Source of the DNA: JAJXUB01 sp047974805
GTDB taxonomy: Bacteria > Actinomycetota > Actinomycetes > Actinomycetales > Dermatophilaceae
Assembly: GCA_047974805.1 (NCBI GenBank)
Contig: JBKECS010000066.1
Location: forward strand, 38,841-102,840
Direction: 5' to 3'
DNA length: 64,000 nt
Part shown: in pieces, positions 53,936-64,000 of the stretch
How the letters are laid out: the number at the start of each line of letters is the position of its first letter
Numbering within the stretch: position 1 is the first letter of the stretch
Program-made: the position numbers and the translations under genes
The notes under the pieces: generated by a model
The model's input: only the letters and a program-made list of their open reading frames with translations
Told to the model about the DNA's origin: nothing
Database searches by the model: none

Positions 53936-56900
53936 CCAGCCATGGCCGCCCAGCGGGGGGCCAGGTCCTGCCAGGTTCCCTCGTCGACAACCTGTCCTTC
54001 GTCCAGGACCAATACCCGATCAGCCTGGGCCAGGGCGGCCGCCTTGGAGGTTGCCCCGATGACGGTCATCCCCCGGGACCGCAACGTGGCCCACAGGTGA
54101 ACTTCGGTGGCCGCGTCGAGCGCTGAGGACACATCATCGGCCAGGAGGATCTGCGCCTCGCAGGCCAGCGCTCTCGCTATGGCCAACCGCTGAATCTGGC
54201 CGCCGGACAGGCGCACCCCTCGGTGGCCGACCAGCGCGTCCGGGCCACCGACCTCGGCAACATCCCGTTCGAGGCCGGCCGCAACGAGGGCGGGCAGGAC
54301 CTGGCGTTCGGGATGGTCCAACCTGACGTTGTCGGCGAAGGTGCCGGACAGCACCCGGGGCACCTGCGCAACGTAGGCGACCCGCGGTGGCCGAAGTTCC
54401 AGCTCTGGGTCCTGGACCGGTCGGCCGTTCCAAGTGATCTCACCGGTGCAGTGCACCAGGCCGGCGAGCGCGGCCAACAGGCTGGACTTGCCGGAACCCA
54501 CCCGGCCGAGCAGGAGGACGAACTCCCCGGGAGCTACGGCCAGGTTGACCCGGCGCACCCCGAGGGTGCCGTCCTCGTGGATGGCGCTCAGCCCCGTCAC
54601 CCGCAGCTGCCGCAGTGGTTCGGTGAGCTGGGCTGGTGACGCCGGTCCAGGTGCCGTCCCGGAGACCAGGTTCACGCTGGCGGGTAGGGCCATGAGGTCC
54701 CCACCTCCGGCCAGAGCGCTTGTGGCGCGCAGCCACGATCGGGTGCCCGGCGCCTCGGTGACCGCCGCTCCGGCGACGCGGCCGAACCAGTCGAATCCGC
54801 TCACCGCCGACGAGACCAGCAACGCCGTGGCCAAGCCCCAGGAACCGTATGCTGCGGCAGCCCAGGCGGTGACGACGCCCACCTGCACCATCACGCCAGG
54901 AACGCCGTCAAGCAGCGCTTGAACCCGGTGCTCTCGCACCGCCGCATCGACCCGTCCACTGTCGACCCGACGCAGATGGGCATGAACGTCGTCCGTCGCG
55001 GCGGCGAGTTTGACCGTCCGCACGGACTCCACGGCAGAGACCAACGCCTGCCCGAAGGCTGCCCGGGCGGCGGAGGACCGGGCGGCGCTGCGACCGGCGA
55101 CCCGTACGCCGAGAACCGACACCAGCGCCGCGGCCGCCATGACGCCCAACAGGACGCCGGAGGCGAGAATGTTCCAGGCCAGCAGGCCGGTGACCGCGGC
55201 CGCGAAGAGTCCGCTGGCCACGTCGACCCAGCGGTCGGCATAGAGGGCAAGCCGTTCGGCATCCATCGCCCGGGCGACGACCTCGCCAGGTGGCGCCTTG
55301 GACAGTGCGCGCTGTGCGGTCCGGCCTGCCAGCACGCTCATCCGGACTCGCAGCATGACCTCTATCCACCACCGTGGATACAGCCGCATGGCGTAGGCGA
55401 TGCCCACCGGGGCTACCAGGATCATGACGGCCACTCCGGCCGTCAGGGCGGGAATCGCTGCTGGGCGATCCCCGGTGCCCAGGGACGCCACGAGGTGGCC
55501 CCACAGCCACCCGGTGAGGGCACCAAAGGCCCCGGCAACCATGTGGAGGATGAACAACACGGCGCCGGCAAGCCCCCATCGGGGCTGGACGAGTAGGGCT
55601 TTGACGGTGCTCCGAGCCAGACCGAGGATCGGGCGCAGCCGACGTGGCGGTGGCGGAGTTTGGGCGTGCCGGATGGTTCCGACGCCGCCGCGCAGGGAGG
55701 CAGGGGCCACTGCCTGGGCATCCACGGACGTGGCTTCCGTGGCGCCTGCCGCCGCAAGCAGGTCGGCGAACGGTCCAGGGGCGAGTGCCAACTCGGCGCG
55801 TGGTCCTTGCTGGATGACTTGGCCACCGTCGAGCACGGCAACGGCGTCCGCGCGCTCTGCGGTGCTGAGCCGGTGAGCGACCAGCAGCCCGGTGCGCCCG
55901 GCGAGCAGCCGTTGCGACGCGGCGACGACCCGGCTCTCGGTGAGGCTGTCCATTCGTGCGGTGGCCTCGTCGAGCACGACAACCCGCACGTCCCGGACGA
56001 GTAATCGGGCAAAGGCGACGAGCTGTTCTTCCCCCGCGGACAGCGTGCTTCCGCCCGGACCGAGCAGGGTGTCCAGACCCTGCGGGAGTCCGGCCACCCA
56101 GTCGGTCAGACCCAGCTGGTCCACCGCGGCCTCGATCCGCGCCCGGGGGAGGTCGGCGAATAGGGAGATGTTCTCGGCCAGGGTCCCCGCGAGGATCTCG
56201 GTCCGTTGGGTGACCACGCCTACGGCAGCGCGGAGCGAGGTCAACTTCAGGTCCAGGACATCGACACCATTGACGGCGAGCGATCCCCGGGGCGGGTCGA
56301 TGGCTCGGGAGAGCAGAGAGACCAGCGTCGATTTTCCCGAGCCGCTGCGGCCCACCAGGGCGGTTGTCGTGGCAGCGGGCACGGTCATGGTGACGTCGTG
56401 CAGGGAGAAGCCGCCGGGGGCATACGAGAAGGTCAAGTCCGTGAAGACAACGGTGAGGTCTCCCTCGGGCAGGTCGCCACCATCCTCAGGTTCGGCCGGC
56501 GCAGCTTGCAGGGCCCGCAGCCGCAGCACGGCGCCGAAGCCGGCTTGGAGGTTGGGTAGGTGTCGGGCAAGCTGTTCCACTTGGCCGACGAAGGTTGTCG
56601 TCACGGCATAGAGCGTCACCAGCTCACCGATACGCAGATGGTCCGTGACGGCCAGCGACACACCGACGATGGCTGTGCCTGCGAGCAAGGCATTCAGGAG
56701 CATGCCGCTACGCATGCTGGTGGCGAATTCGACGCGAAGGACCCGCTCGAACAGCTCGTGGATCCGGGCGATCATCTCCGCGTTTCGTCGGATAACGAAC
56801 GCTTGCCCATCACTCGTGCGCAGGTCGTCGGCAGCTGCCACGCCCTCTTCCAAGGCAGCGGCCTGCTCACTCCAGGCCGCTTCTTCGATCACGGTGCGTT

Positions 56901-57480
56901 TGGAGATCTCCGGAAGGAGCCGACGCACGGAGACCGCGGCGGCCAAGCCGGTCACCGGCAGCAGCACAGCCGACGGCCACCAGGTCAGTCCGGCAATGAC
57001 CCATAAGGGGCCCGTCGCCAGGGCCGTGCGAATGGCCTGCCACACATCACGACGGAGTAGCGCACCAACCTCATGGGTGTCGTCATCGAGACGATCGAGG
57101 ATTTCACCGACCGCCTGTTCGCTGAGCGCACTGAGCGGTTGTGACAGGGCGACATCCAATAGGTCGCCTCGCAGGCGGCCCTCCGCTCGGTCGACCAGCC
57201 CCGCCCAGATGGTCCGTCCGACCGCGTCGCAGACCGCCCCGCCGATGACGACGACGGCCAGGATCCGGACCAGGGGCCAGCCGGGCTGCTCGGCCAGCCG
57301 GCCGATGACGAGGCTGCCCAACGATGTCCCGAGCGCCGCCAGCAAGGAGGCTGTCAACGCCGCCACGGCCAGAGGGCTGCGCATCCGCCGCCAGTCCACC
57401 GGGACGCGCCCCGCGGGCAGCGCAGCGGGGTCGGCACGGCGTGTCTGCTCTGCCGCGGAGAGGTCGCTCGGAGTGGTCAC
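53932..57480 (-). CDS. Fused double ABC exporter (two TMD-NBD halves in one chain)
   Basis: An 1182-residue protein with two complete membrane-NBD halves. The first has helices to about residue 330 and an NBD with Walker A GRSGSGKST, signature LSAGEEQL and Walker B VVVLDEATARMD. After a linker near 600, the second half has a membrane domain and an NBD with GRVGSGKSS, canonical LSGGQIQRLAIARA and a Walker B ILLADD in which the catalytic Glu is Asp. One site is thus degenerate at the signature and the other at the base, as in asymmetrical exporters. Substrate unknown. It converges on tetR by 4 nt. Confidence 0.9.
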   Translation of the reverse strand: MTTPSDLSAAEQTRRADPAALPAGRVPVDWRRMRSPLAVAALTASLLAALGTSLGSLVIGRLAEQPGWPLVRILAVVVIGGAVCDAVGRTIWAGLVDRAEGRLRGDLLDVALSQPLSALSEQAVGEILDRLDDDTHEVGALLRRDVWQAIRTALATGPLWVIAGLTWWPSAVLLPVTGLAAAVSVRRLLPEISKRTVIEEAAWSEQAAALEEGVAAADDLRTSDGQAFVIRRNAEMIARIHELFERVLRVEFATSMRSGMLLNALLAGTAIVGVSLAVTDHLRIGELVTLYAVTTTFVGQVEQLARHLPNLQAGFGAVLRLRALQAAPAEPEDGGDLPEGDLTVVFTDLTFSYAPGGFSLHDVTMTVPAATTTALVGRSGSGKSTLVSLLSRAIDPPRGSLAVNGVDVLDLKLTSLRAAVGVVTQRTEILAGTLAENISLFADLPRARIEAAVDQLGLTDWVAGLPQGLDTLLGPGGSTLSAGEEQLVAFARLLVRDVRVVVLDEATARMDSLTESRVVAASQRLLAGRTGLLVAHRLSTAERADAVAVLDGGQVIQQGPRAELALAPGPFADLLAAAGATEATSVDAQAVAPASLRGGVGTIRHAQTPPPPRRLRPILGLARSTVKALLVQPRWGLAGAVLFILHMVAGAFGALTGWLWGHLVASLGTGDRPAAIPALTAGVAVMILVAPVGIAYAMRLYPRWWIEVMLRVRMSVLAGRTAQRALSKAPPGEVVARAMDAERLALYADRWVDVASGLFAAAVTGLLAWNILASGVLLGVMAAAALVSVLGVRVAGRSAARSSAARAAFGQALVSAVESVRTVKLAAATDDVHAHLRRVDSGRVDAAVREHRVQALLDGVPGVMVQVGVVTAWAAAAYGSWGLATALLVSSAVSGFDWFGRVAGAAVTEAPGTRSWLRATSALAGGGDLMALPASVNLVSGTAPGPASPAQLTEPLRQLRVTGLSAIHEDGTLGVRRVNLAVAPGEFVLLLGRVGSGKSSLLAALAGLVHCTGEITWNGRPVQDPELELRPPRVAYVAQVPRVLSGTFADNVRLDHPERQVLPALVAAGLERDVAEVGGPDALVGHRGVRLSGGQIQRLAIARALACEAQILLADDVSSALDAATEVHLWATLRSRGMTVIGATSKAAALAQADRVLVLDEGQVVDEGTWQDLAPRWAAMAG

Positions 57481-57536
57481 AGCTAGCCCAATCTAGGCCG
57501 TGACTCCTCGGGATGCATGCGATTTTCCCACAGTCA

Positions 57537-57553
57537 CCACCACATAGTGGTGG
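57537..57553 (-). terminator. Small hairpin after ettA
   Basis: CCACCAC (57537-57543) and GTGGTGG (57547-57553) pair over 7 bp with a 3-nt loop in the gap between ettA and the ABC exporter gene. The gap also holds two copies of TTCGCGCGT. It could end the ettA message. Confidence 0.45.
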
Positions 57554-57590
57554 CTGCCTCGTGACCCCCGCTTTTCGCGCGTGAGTGCCG

Positions 57591-59273
<1,683 letters not shown>

Positions 59274-59280
59274 GGCGCCA

Positions 59281-59286
59281 AGGCTA
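59281..59286 (-). promoter_or_regulatory. -10 box of leaderless ettA promoter
   Basis: On the minus strand TAGCCT is followed by 7 nt and the ettA ATG. No Shine-Dalgarno is present. Confidence 0.6.
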
Positions 59287-59401
59287 GCGGCGCAGGGGCC
59301 CAGGCCTGCAATCCCCGGGTCGACGGAGCCGCAAGACCCCCAACACCAGTTCCGGCGAGGCCGTGTCGACTGCCTGCCCGGGCCCCCACCCGCGCCCAAG
59401 C

Positions 59402-60010
59402 TCAAGCGGAGAGGCGATCCTCCTCTCCGCGAGCCCGGGCGTCTTCGGCGTCGGCGTGCTCGCGCTGCGCATCGCCGGCCCGCCCGCCGCCTTGTCCCTG
59501 ACCGGCCGGTGAATCAGCCGGGTGCCGGTCGAGCCGGGCGACTTCCCCGGTCACCGGGTCAATCTGGTCGTAGCCGGCGTCCTCGGCATCGGCCAGGGCG
59601 TCCTGCACCCCGGCATCGGCCATCCGATCGTGATCGTCCGGCAAAGCAGCAGTGCCCTTGTGGAACTCGGTGACCCCCAGGCACAGGTCGTGACCGACGC
59701 TCACCGCATCGATTTCCACCCGGGTGCCGGTCGATTTGTCCGCCCGCTCGAACTGGTTGACCCGCAACCGGCCGTGGACGACGACGGGTTGCCCTCTGGT
59801 CAGCGAGGCCAGCACGTTGGCGGCCAAGGACCGGAAGGCGGTCACGCCATAGAAGTTGGTGGACCCCGACTCCCACGCTCCCCGCGCAGAGTTGTACCAC
59901 CTCGGTGTGGAGGCCAGGCGAAACGTGGTGAAGTGGACCCCGGTCCGGGTCACCCGCATCTCGGGTGAGTTGACCACATTGCCGGTCACGGTGACGAGCG
60001 TTTGATGCAT
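59402..60010 (-). CDS. ssb: Single-stranded DNA-binding protein (paralogue)
   Basis: A 202-residue OB-fold protein. The N-terminal DNA-binding domain covers residues 1-115 (TLVTVTGNVVNSPEMRVTRT, ARGAWESGSTNFYGVTAFRS). The rest is a long, polar, acidic low-complexity tail that lacks the usual acidic C-terminal tip (DDDIPF-type), so it is probably not the essential replicative SSB but a second one such as SsbB. ATG 60010 follows a strong AGGAGG. It lies 128 nt before ettA. Confidence 0.85.
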   Translation of the reverse strand: MHQTLVTVTGNVVNSPEMRVTRTGVHFTTFRLASTPRWYNSARGAWESGSTNFYGVTAFRSLAANVLASLTRGQPVVVHGRLRVNQFERADKSTGTRVEIDAVSVGHDLCLGVTEFHKGTAALPDDHDRMADAGVQDALADAEDAGYDQIDPVTGEVARLDRHPADSPAGQGQGGGRAGDAQREHADAEDARARGEEDRLSA

Positions 60011-60106
60011 GGCGACGGCCTCCTGGTGAGAAGCGGCACCGACGCTCGGCGCCTCCCTCGAAGCTTCGTCGAGAACCCGTGGCCGCCGAAGGAGTCACGT
60101 CCCGGT

Positions 60107-60145
60107 TGTGGACAACGGTGCTCGCCCCTCTGGGGCTGTGGATGA
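60107..60145. promoter_or_regulatory. Two DnaA-box-like 9-mers upstream of ssb
   Basis: The complement of 60107-60115 is TTGTCCACA, an exact actinobacterial DnaA box, and the complement of 60137-60145 is TCATCCACA, one mismatch from TTATCCACA. They are 30 bp apart, roughly three helical turns. They lie in the 144-nt gap between ssb and the YfjP-like gene. Possible DnaA control of ssb is inference. Confidence 0.4.
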
Positions 60146-60154
60146 CCGGATCGG

Positions 60155-61816
60155 TCAGGAGCCGGCGCCTCGCGCGCGAGCAAGCTCAGTTCGCATCTGG
60201 TCGTGTCGTCCGAGCACCCGTTCGACCGGCCCGACCACATAGCGATCGGCCACCTCTTCGACACCGGTGCGCAAATCCGCCTCCACCGACGATGCTCGGC
60301 GACGTGCACCGACTCGGCCGATGCCGCGAGCAAGGAGGGCGACCAGCAGGCCGAGCACGAGACCACCGACCAACAAGAGGGTGGGCAGCGGGATCACCCC
60401 GAGGGTCGGGGTGGGCACCGCGGGCAGCTGCAACCAGCCGGTCATCGCAAGGACGACCAGCCAGAGCGCACCGACGATTACCGCCACAGCGAGAACGAGC
60501 TGCAAAACACCGAAGACCGACCACCACATGGGCGCTTTTCGCCGCAACGGGGTGGACAGCACGGACTGATCCAAACCGTCGGCAAGGTCGGTTTCGTCGG
60601 GCCTGGCGGCCTGGACGACTGCCTCGTTCCATCGCGGTGGTAGGCCCTCGCCGGCCTCATCTGCCAGCCGCCTGGTCGCTAGAGAGACGGCTGCTCGCGC
60701 TGATGGCGAGGGGGGAGGCAAGGATGAGCGCCCCAGGGCACGGCGCGCCTCCTCCGGGGTGATCACCGCAGCGGCATCCTCCTCGAGGCGCAACCGACGC
60801 AGCGGATTGGGCCGAAGGCTGCGGATCCACCGGGTGAACGGCCATCCAGCCGCGGCGACCGACTCGTTGAGATAGTCGCGGGCCACCGCATCGACCACAG
60901 TGGGGATACCGGCCGCTACGGACAGGGAATCCACCAACTCCTCCACCGAGTGCTCAGTGACGAGTGGCCGTATGTCGGCGACGCTTTCGGCGAGTTGGTC
61001 CGCTGCGGAGACGACGTCCCCAGCCAACCGAGTTCGCGCCGCCTTGGCGCCGGCCACCGCGTTGGCCAGGCGTTGCCGCAGTTCGGGGACACCTTCCCCA
61101 GTCTTCGCCGAGGTGGTCAGGACCAGGGCGTGGCGCAAACCATCCATGACCAGGAGCCGCTTGAAGTCGTCGCGGCAGCGCTCCATCTCGTCCGGGCGCA
61201 GCCGGTCGGTCTGGTTGAGTACCCCCATCATCACCGCGTCATGGGTGGATAGGGCGGCAACGAAGTCGTGGTGCAGCCGAGCATCGGCATACTTCTGGGG
61301 GTCCGTGACCCACACGAAGACATCGACCAGTTGAAGGATCCGCTCTGCTTCGAGCTGGTTGGCCGCCTCGCGAGAGTCAAAGTCCGGCAGGTCCAAGAGG
61401 ACGAGCCCGTCCAGCGGCATACCGGGTGTCACTGCGGCGCTGACTTGGTGGCGGCGCCCCACGTCCAGCCAATCCAGCAAATCGCCGGCCGGTTCGGACC
61501 CCCACAGCGCAGCGGTGGGGGTGGAGGTCGTCGGGCGCCTGGCACCGATCGTCGCGACCGGTTCACCGATCAGTGCGTTGAACAGGCTCGACTTGCCGCT
61601 GCCGGTGGCCCCGGCCAAGGCGACAACCGTGTGTCCACCGGAGATGCCGGTCCGTTCGTCGACCTTGACCGCGACAGCGCGCGCCCGAGCAGCAGCGTCG
61701 GGGTCGATCTCGTCGCCTCCGGCCTCCAGCGCCGCGTGCAGGGCGGCCACTCGCCGGGTCAACTCCGGGCCATCCGTGCCGAGGACCGTGGCACCACCCA
61801 TGCGTAGGGGGCTCAC
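60155..61816 (-). CDS. YfjP-like membrane GTPase
   Basis: A 553-residue GTPase. G1 is GATGSGKSS (residues 69-77), G3 DLPDFDS and G4 NQTD, so the GTPase site is complete. About residues 430-500 hold two hydrophobic segments, so it is anchored at the membrane. The C-terminal tail is basic. It starts at GTG 61816, overlapping the neighbouring dynamin-like gene by 4 nt. Such pairs are conserved in Actinobacteria and are not well characterised. Confidence 0.8.
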   Translation of the reverse strand: MSPLRMGGATVLGTDGPELTRRVAALHAALEAGGDEIDPDAAARARAVAVKVDERTGISGGHTVVALAGATGSGKSSLFNALIGEPVATIGARRPTTSTPTAALWGSEPAGDLLDWLDVGRRHQVSAAVTPGMPLDGLVLLDLPDFDSREAANQLEAERILQLVDVFVWVTDPQKYADARLHHDFVAALSTHDAVMMGVLNQTDRLRPDEMERCRDDFKRLLVMDGLRHALVLTTSAKTGEGVPELRQRLANAVAGAKAARTRLAGDVVSAADQLAESVADIRPLVTEHSVEELVDSLSVAAGIPTVVDAVARDYLNESVAAAGWPFTRWIRSLRPNPLRRLRLEEDAAAVITPEEARRALGRSSLPPPSPSARAAVSLATRRLADEAGEGLPPRWNEAVVQAARPDETDLADGLDQSVLSTPLRRKAPMWWSVFGVLQLVLAVAVIVGALWLVVLAMTGWLQLPAVPTPTLGVIPLPTLLLVGGLVLGLLVALLARGIGRVGARRRASSVEADLRTGVEEVADRYVVGPVERVLGRHDQMRTELARARGAGS

Positions 61817-63540
61817 GTGTTCTCCTTCACCTCGGCAATCGCGGCCTTGAGCGCACCGGCCTGAGCATCGACCTGGGCCACACTGCCGATCGCAGCCGTA
61901 TGCCGGGCCTGCTCTTCGGCGTAAAGCGCCTCAACCCTCTCCAGGAGCATCGTACGGGCCTTGGCAGCCATGGATCGGACGGCCTGGTCACCGAAGATCG
62001 CCTCGAGCACCTTCTGCGCGAGGGCTGTGGTGCCTGCCGCGATACCCACTTCGGCCCCGGAAAGGCCGGCGGTGTGAGTGAACACCAGCAACATGAGGAA
62101 CAGACCGATGCCGTTGACCCCGTAGGCAGCGATGCGCGCGTTCGTGCGGCGGTTGCCCGATTCGGACCGGATGAGGTCCAGCAGGTCTCCCTGCCAGCCC
62201 CGGACCAGCCGGTCAACGCGCTCCTGGAGGTCCGGTGCGGGTTTGGCGAGTTCCGGCTGGTCGGTCAGCAGCGCTGCGCCTCCCGGCAGGGTCCGCCAGG
62301 CACGGGAGATGTCGGACACGGCCGCCTGGGCGTGGGCTTGAACGAGAGCGGCGACCCCGCTCTGCAGTGCCTCACCCACGTTCTCCACCGGCGGAGGTGT
62401 TCCCTTGACCGCGGCGGTCAAACGGTCGCGCATCTTGGAGACCCGGGCCTCGACCTGGCGGAAGAACTCCCCGGTGCCGATGAGCTCCTGCCACCGGGCG
62501 AGGACTTCGCCACGCAACAGGGAGCCGTCGACCACACCCTCGTGGACAGCCGCACGGGCCGCGGCGTAGGCGCCTTGGCAGGCGCCGTCCAAGGAGCTGA
62601 TCGCCTCCGTCTGCACCCGGCTGGCGTCGAGCACGGCATCGGCCCGATCCTCCAACGACACCAGGGCTCCTTCGAGCGTCTGATAGACGACGACCTCTCG
62701 TGCACGCCGATCGGAGGCCAGCGCTTCCAGCCAGGCACGGAGCCGGTCGAATGCCTCGACCGGCAACAACCCGTCGGCGCGCAGCTTGGTCTCGGGAATG
62801 GTGAAGACCGGCGAGACCCCTAACCCCTGTTCCCGCAACATGTCGATTAGGTGGGGCCGGACTTCATCGATGACCTCGGGATCGATCCGATCGAGGATGA
62901 TAGCCACGGCGGTGCCCCGCTCATGCGCCCGGCGCAGGAGGTCCCAGGGGATGGCATCGGCATACCGAGCTGCCGTGGTGACGAAGAGCCACAAGTCGGC
63001 GGCGTTCAGCAGTTGGTCGGCCAACGCGCGGTTGGCGTCCACGACCGAGTCGATGTCCGGGGCATCGAGCAGCCCCATCCCCGGCGGCAAGGTTGTCGAC
63101 CCGACAAGCCGGACCGTACCCGGTTGGGGCTCCTCGCCGACCTGTCCGGTCACCCGAGCCAGGCCCGGCAGGATCCGCCGATCGGAGAACCAGTGCTCGT
63201 CCTCGGGGTGGTGCACCAGAACCGGGGAGGTCGTCGTCGGCCGGATCACCCCGGAGCGGCTGACCTCGGCGCCGATAACGGAGTTGACCAGCGTGGACTT
63301 GCCCGCACCGGTTGATCCACCGATGACCGCCAGTAGCGGGGCGTCCATGTAGCGCAGCCGAGGCAGCACGTAGTCCTGCAGTTGCTCCAGCAACTCCTGG
63401 CGCATCGCGGCGGCGTGGGCAGTCTCGGTCAGCCTCAGGGGGAACGTCATCTCGACCAAGGCGTGTTGCAAACCCTCGACCGCGGGGATGAGCTTGGGTA
63501 GGCTCGTCTCCGCTTGTGTCACAGTTAGCAGCGTAGTCAT
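61813..63540 (-). CDS. Dynamin-like/Era-type GTPase
   Basis: A 575-residue GTPase with G1 GGSTGAGKS (residues 74-82), G3 DAPDIDS and G4 DRID. After a long helical region, a C-terminal membrane pair (GIGLFLMLLVFTHTAG) and an acidic helical tail follow. Mixed-pair dynamin-like GTPases act in membrane remodelling or stress; here the partner is the coupled YfjP-like gene. ATG 63540 is preceded by AAGGA. It lies 154 nt from the tRNA-Arg start. Confidence 0.8.
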   Translation of the reverse strand: MTTLLTVTQAETSLPKLIPAVEGLQHALVEMTFPLRLTETAHAAAMRQELLEQLQDYVLPRLRYMDAPLLAVIGGSTGAGKSTLVNSVIGAEVSRSGVIRPTTTSPVLVHHPEDEHWFSDRRILPGLARVTGQVGEEPQPGTVRLVGSTTLPPGMGLLDAPDIDSVVDANRALADQLLNAADLWLFVTTAARYADAIPWDLLRRAHERGTAVAIILDRIDPEVIDEVRPHLIDMLREQGLGVSPVFTIPETKLRADGLLPVEAFDRLRAWLEALASDRRAREVVVYQTLEGALVSLEDRADAVLDASRVQTEAISSLDGACQGAYAAARAAVHEGVVDGSLLRGEVLARWQELIGTGEFFRQVEARVSKMRDRLTAAVKGTPPPVENVGEALQSGVAALVQAHAQAAVSDISRAWRTLPGGAALLTDQPELAKPAPDLQERVDRLVRGWQGDLLDLIRSESGNRRTNARIAAYGVNGIGLFLMLLVFTHTAGLSGAEVGIAAGTTALAQKVLEAIFGDQAVRSMAAKARTMLLERVEALYAEEQARHTAAIGSVAQVDAQAGALKAAIAEVKENT

Positions 63541-63694
63541 GGGTCCTTCATCGACGCCGCAGCGGCACGGCGATTGGGAACATGGACGATCAAATAGTTC
63601 ATCGTTCGGCGTGTCGCCAGTGTTTCCCGGCCGACGACGTCCTCATGCCGCCCTCGCGACGGGCTCCCTCACCCACCTAGACTTGGCCGGCACT

Positions 63695-63771
63695 GCCCTC
63701 GTAGCTCAGCTGGATAGAGCAAGAGCCTTCTAATCTCTAGGTCGCAGGTTCGAGTCCTGCCGGGGGCGCCA
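63695..63771 (+). tRNA. tRNA-Arg (TCT anticodon)
   Basis: The cloverleaf starts GCCCTCGTAGCTCAGCTGG, with anticodon loop CTTCTAA and T-arm CAGGTTCGAGTCCTG. CCA is encoded (63769-63771). It reads AGA, a rare codon in a high-GC genome. tRNA genes of this type are common integration sites. Confidence 0.95.
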
Positions 63772-63887
63772 ATATTTTCGCGGTCAGACCGGGTGATGTT
63801 CGTCGCATCGTCGCCGACGAGATCCGCAGGTGCCGTGATGAAGGTATGCAATCAAGGCCCCCGCTAGACGGTATGGAGTGACCGCCG

Positions 63888-64000
63888 GTGATCCCGCCGG
63901 GGAAGAAGACACGGATCGTGCTCGCGGTGCTCGCGGGTGAGACGTCGGTCGCGGAGGCTGCTCGGAAGGAGCAGGTGTCGGAGCAGTCGATCGGCCGGTG
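63888..64000 (+). CDS. Transposase, N-terminal helix-turn-helix part, cut by the window end
   Basis: The visible 37 codons begin VIPPGKKTRIVLAVLAGE and continue with a helix-turn-helix (SVAEAARKEQVSEQSIGR), as in the first part of IS3-type or related transposases. The start is GTG 63888. The sequence begins 116 nt after tRNA-Arg, so an insertion sequence or island is inferred downstream. The family cannot be fixed from this fragment. Confidence 0.7.
   Translation, partial: MIPPGKKTRIVLAVLAGETSVAEAARKEQVSEQSIGR

Noticed and set aside
60107..60145. Replication origin
   Set aside because: Only two DnaA-box-like sites and no dnaA, dnaN or AT-rich unwinding region.
63669..63851. A 60-residue minus-strand reading across tRNA-Arg
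   Set aside because: Its middle (GRTRTCDLEIRRLLLYPAEL) is the usual false translation of the antisense of a tRNA.

Overview
The window is a high-GC (roughly two-thirds G+C by eye) bacterial chromosome segment from an actinobacterium. Supporting signs are a T-box leader on ileS, the tig/clpP1/clpP2/clpX locus with a ClgR-type box, a DsbA-like protein close to the mycothiol-dependent reductase family, a GlbO-type globin, DUF4233 next to folC and ndk, and many promoters whose -10 box sits 6-7 nt before the start codon (leaderless mRNAs). The gene set best fits Micrococcales, perhaps Intrasporangiaceae-like, but this is inferred from gene content only. I see no rRNA, CRISPR array or prophage.

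Layout. 1-4778 (+): the end of an NAD-dependent formate dehydrogenase operon (fdsB partial, fdsA, fdsD) joined to a TauE/SafE permease. 4798-7790 (-): an amidohydrolase and lpdA. 7860-16773 (-): a Tat-type exported 8-Cys protein, ndk, DUF4233 and folC. A redox module then lies between folC and ileS: a MauE-thioredoxin fusion membrane protein and an exported 22-Cys protein. IleS follows, with its T-box leader. 17154-22541: a degenerate Nudix protein, then an accessory cassette on the minus strand (secreted peptide with a broken poly-G tract, one-TM protein, truncated hypothetical, ABC ATPase, two permeases), then plsC. 22630-31851: valS, a perfect 25-bp hairpin, a C39-like protein, clpX, clpP2, clpP1, an MFS gene inserted between clpP1 and tig, then tig. 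32044-35766: tRNA-Pro, tRNA-Gly, a Nudix hydrolase, trmB, a PP2C phosphatase, rpiB and the DsbA-like protein. 35887-44085 (+): pepN, an MscS channel, glbO, a GH13 glucosidase, a glycerophosphodiesterase and an MFS transporter, mostly with ATGA/GTGA overlaps. 44089-53935: an uncharacterised gene with a hotdog thioesterase, a RecQ-PRTase fusion, tesB, glgX, a fabG pair, and an acyl-CoA dehydrogenase divergent from a TetR regulator across a 14-bp palindrome. 53932-63540 (-): a fused double ABC exporter, ettA, an ssb paralogue and two membrane GTPases. 63695-64000: tRNA-Arg followed by the start of a transposase gene.

The main signals not explained by ordinary annotation are: (1) strong over-representation of the heptamer GGCATAC/GTATGCC in every reading frame and on both strands; (2) the MauE-Trx/22-Cys protein module inside the ileS-folC locus; (3) the peptide/ABC cassette with a G7 tract that breaks the peptide gene; (4) three places where the start codon of a gene lies in, or at the edge of, the 3' arm of a terminator-like hairpin.
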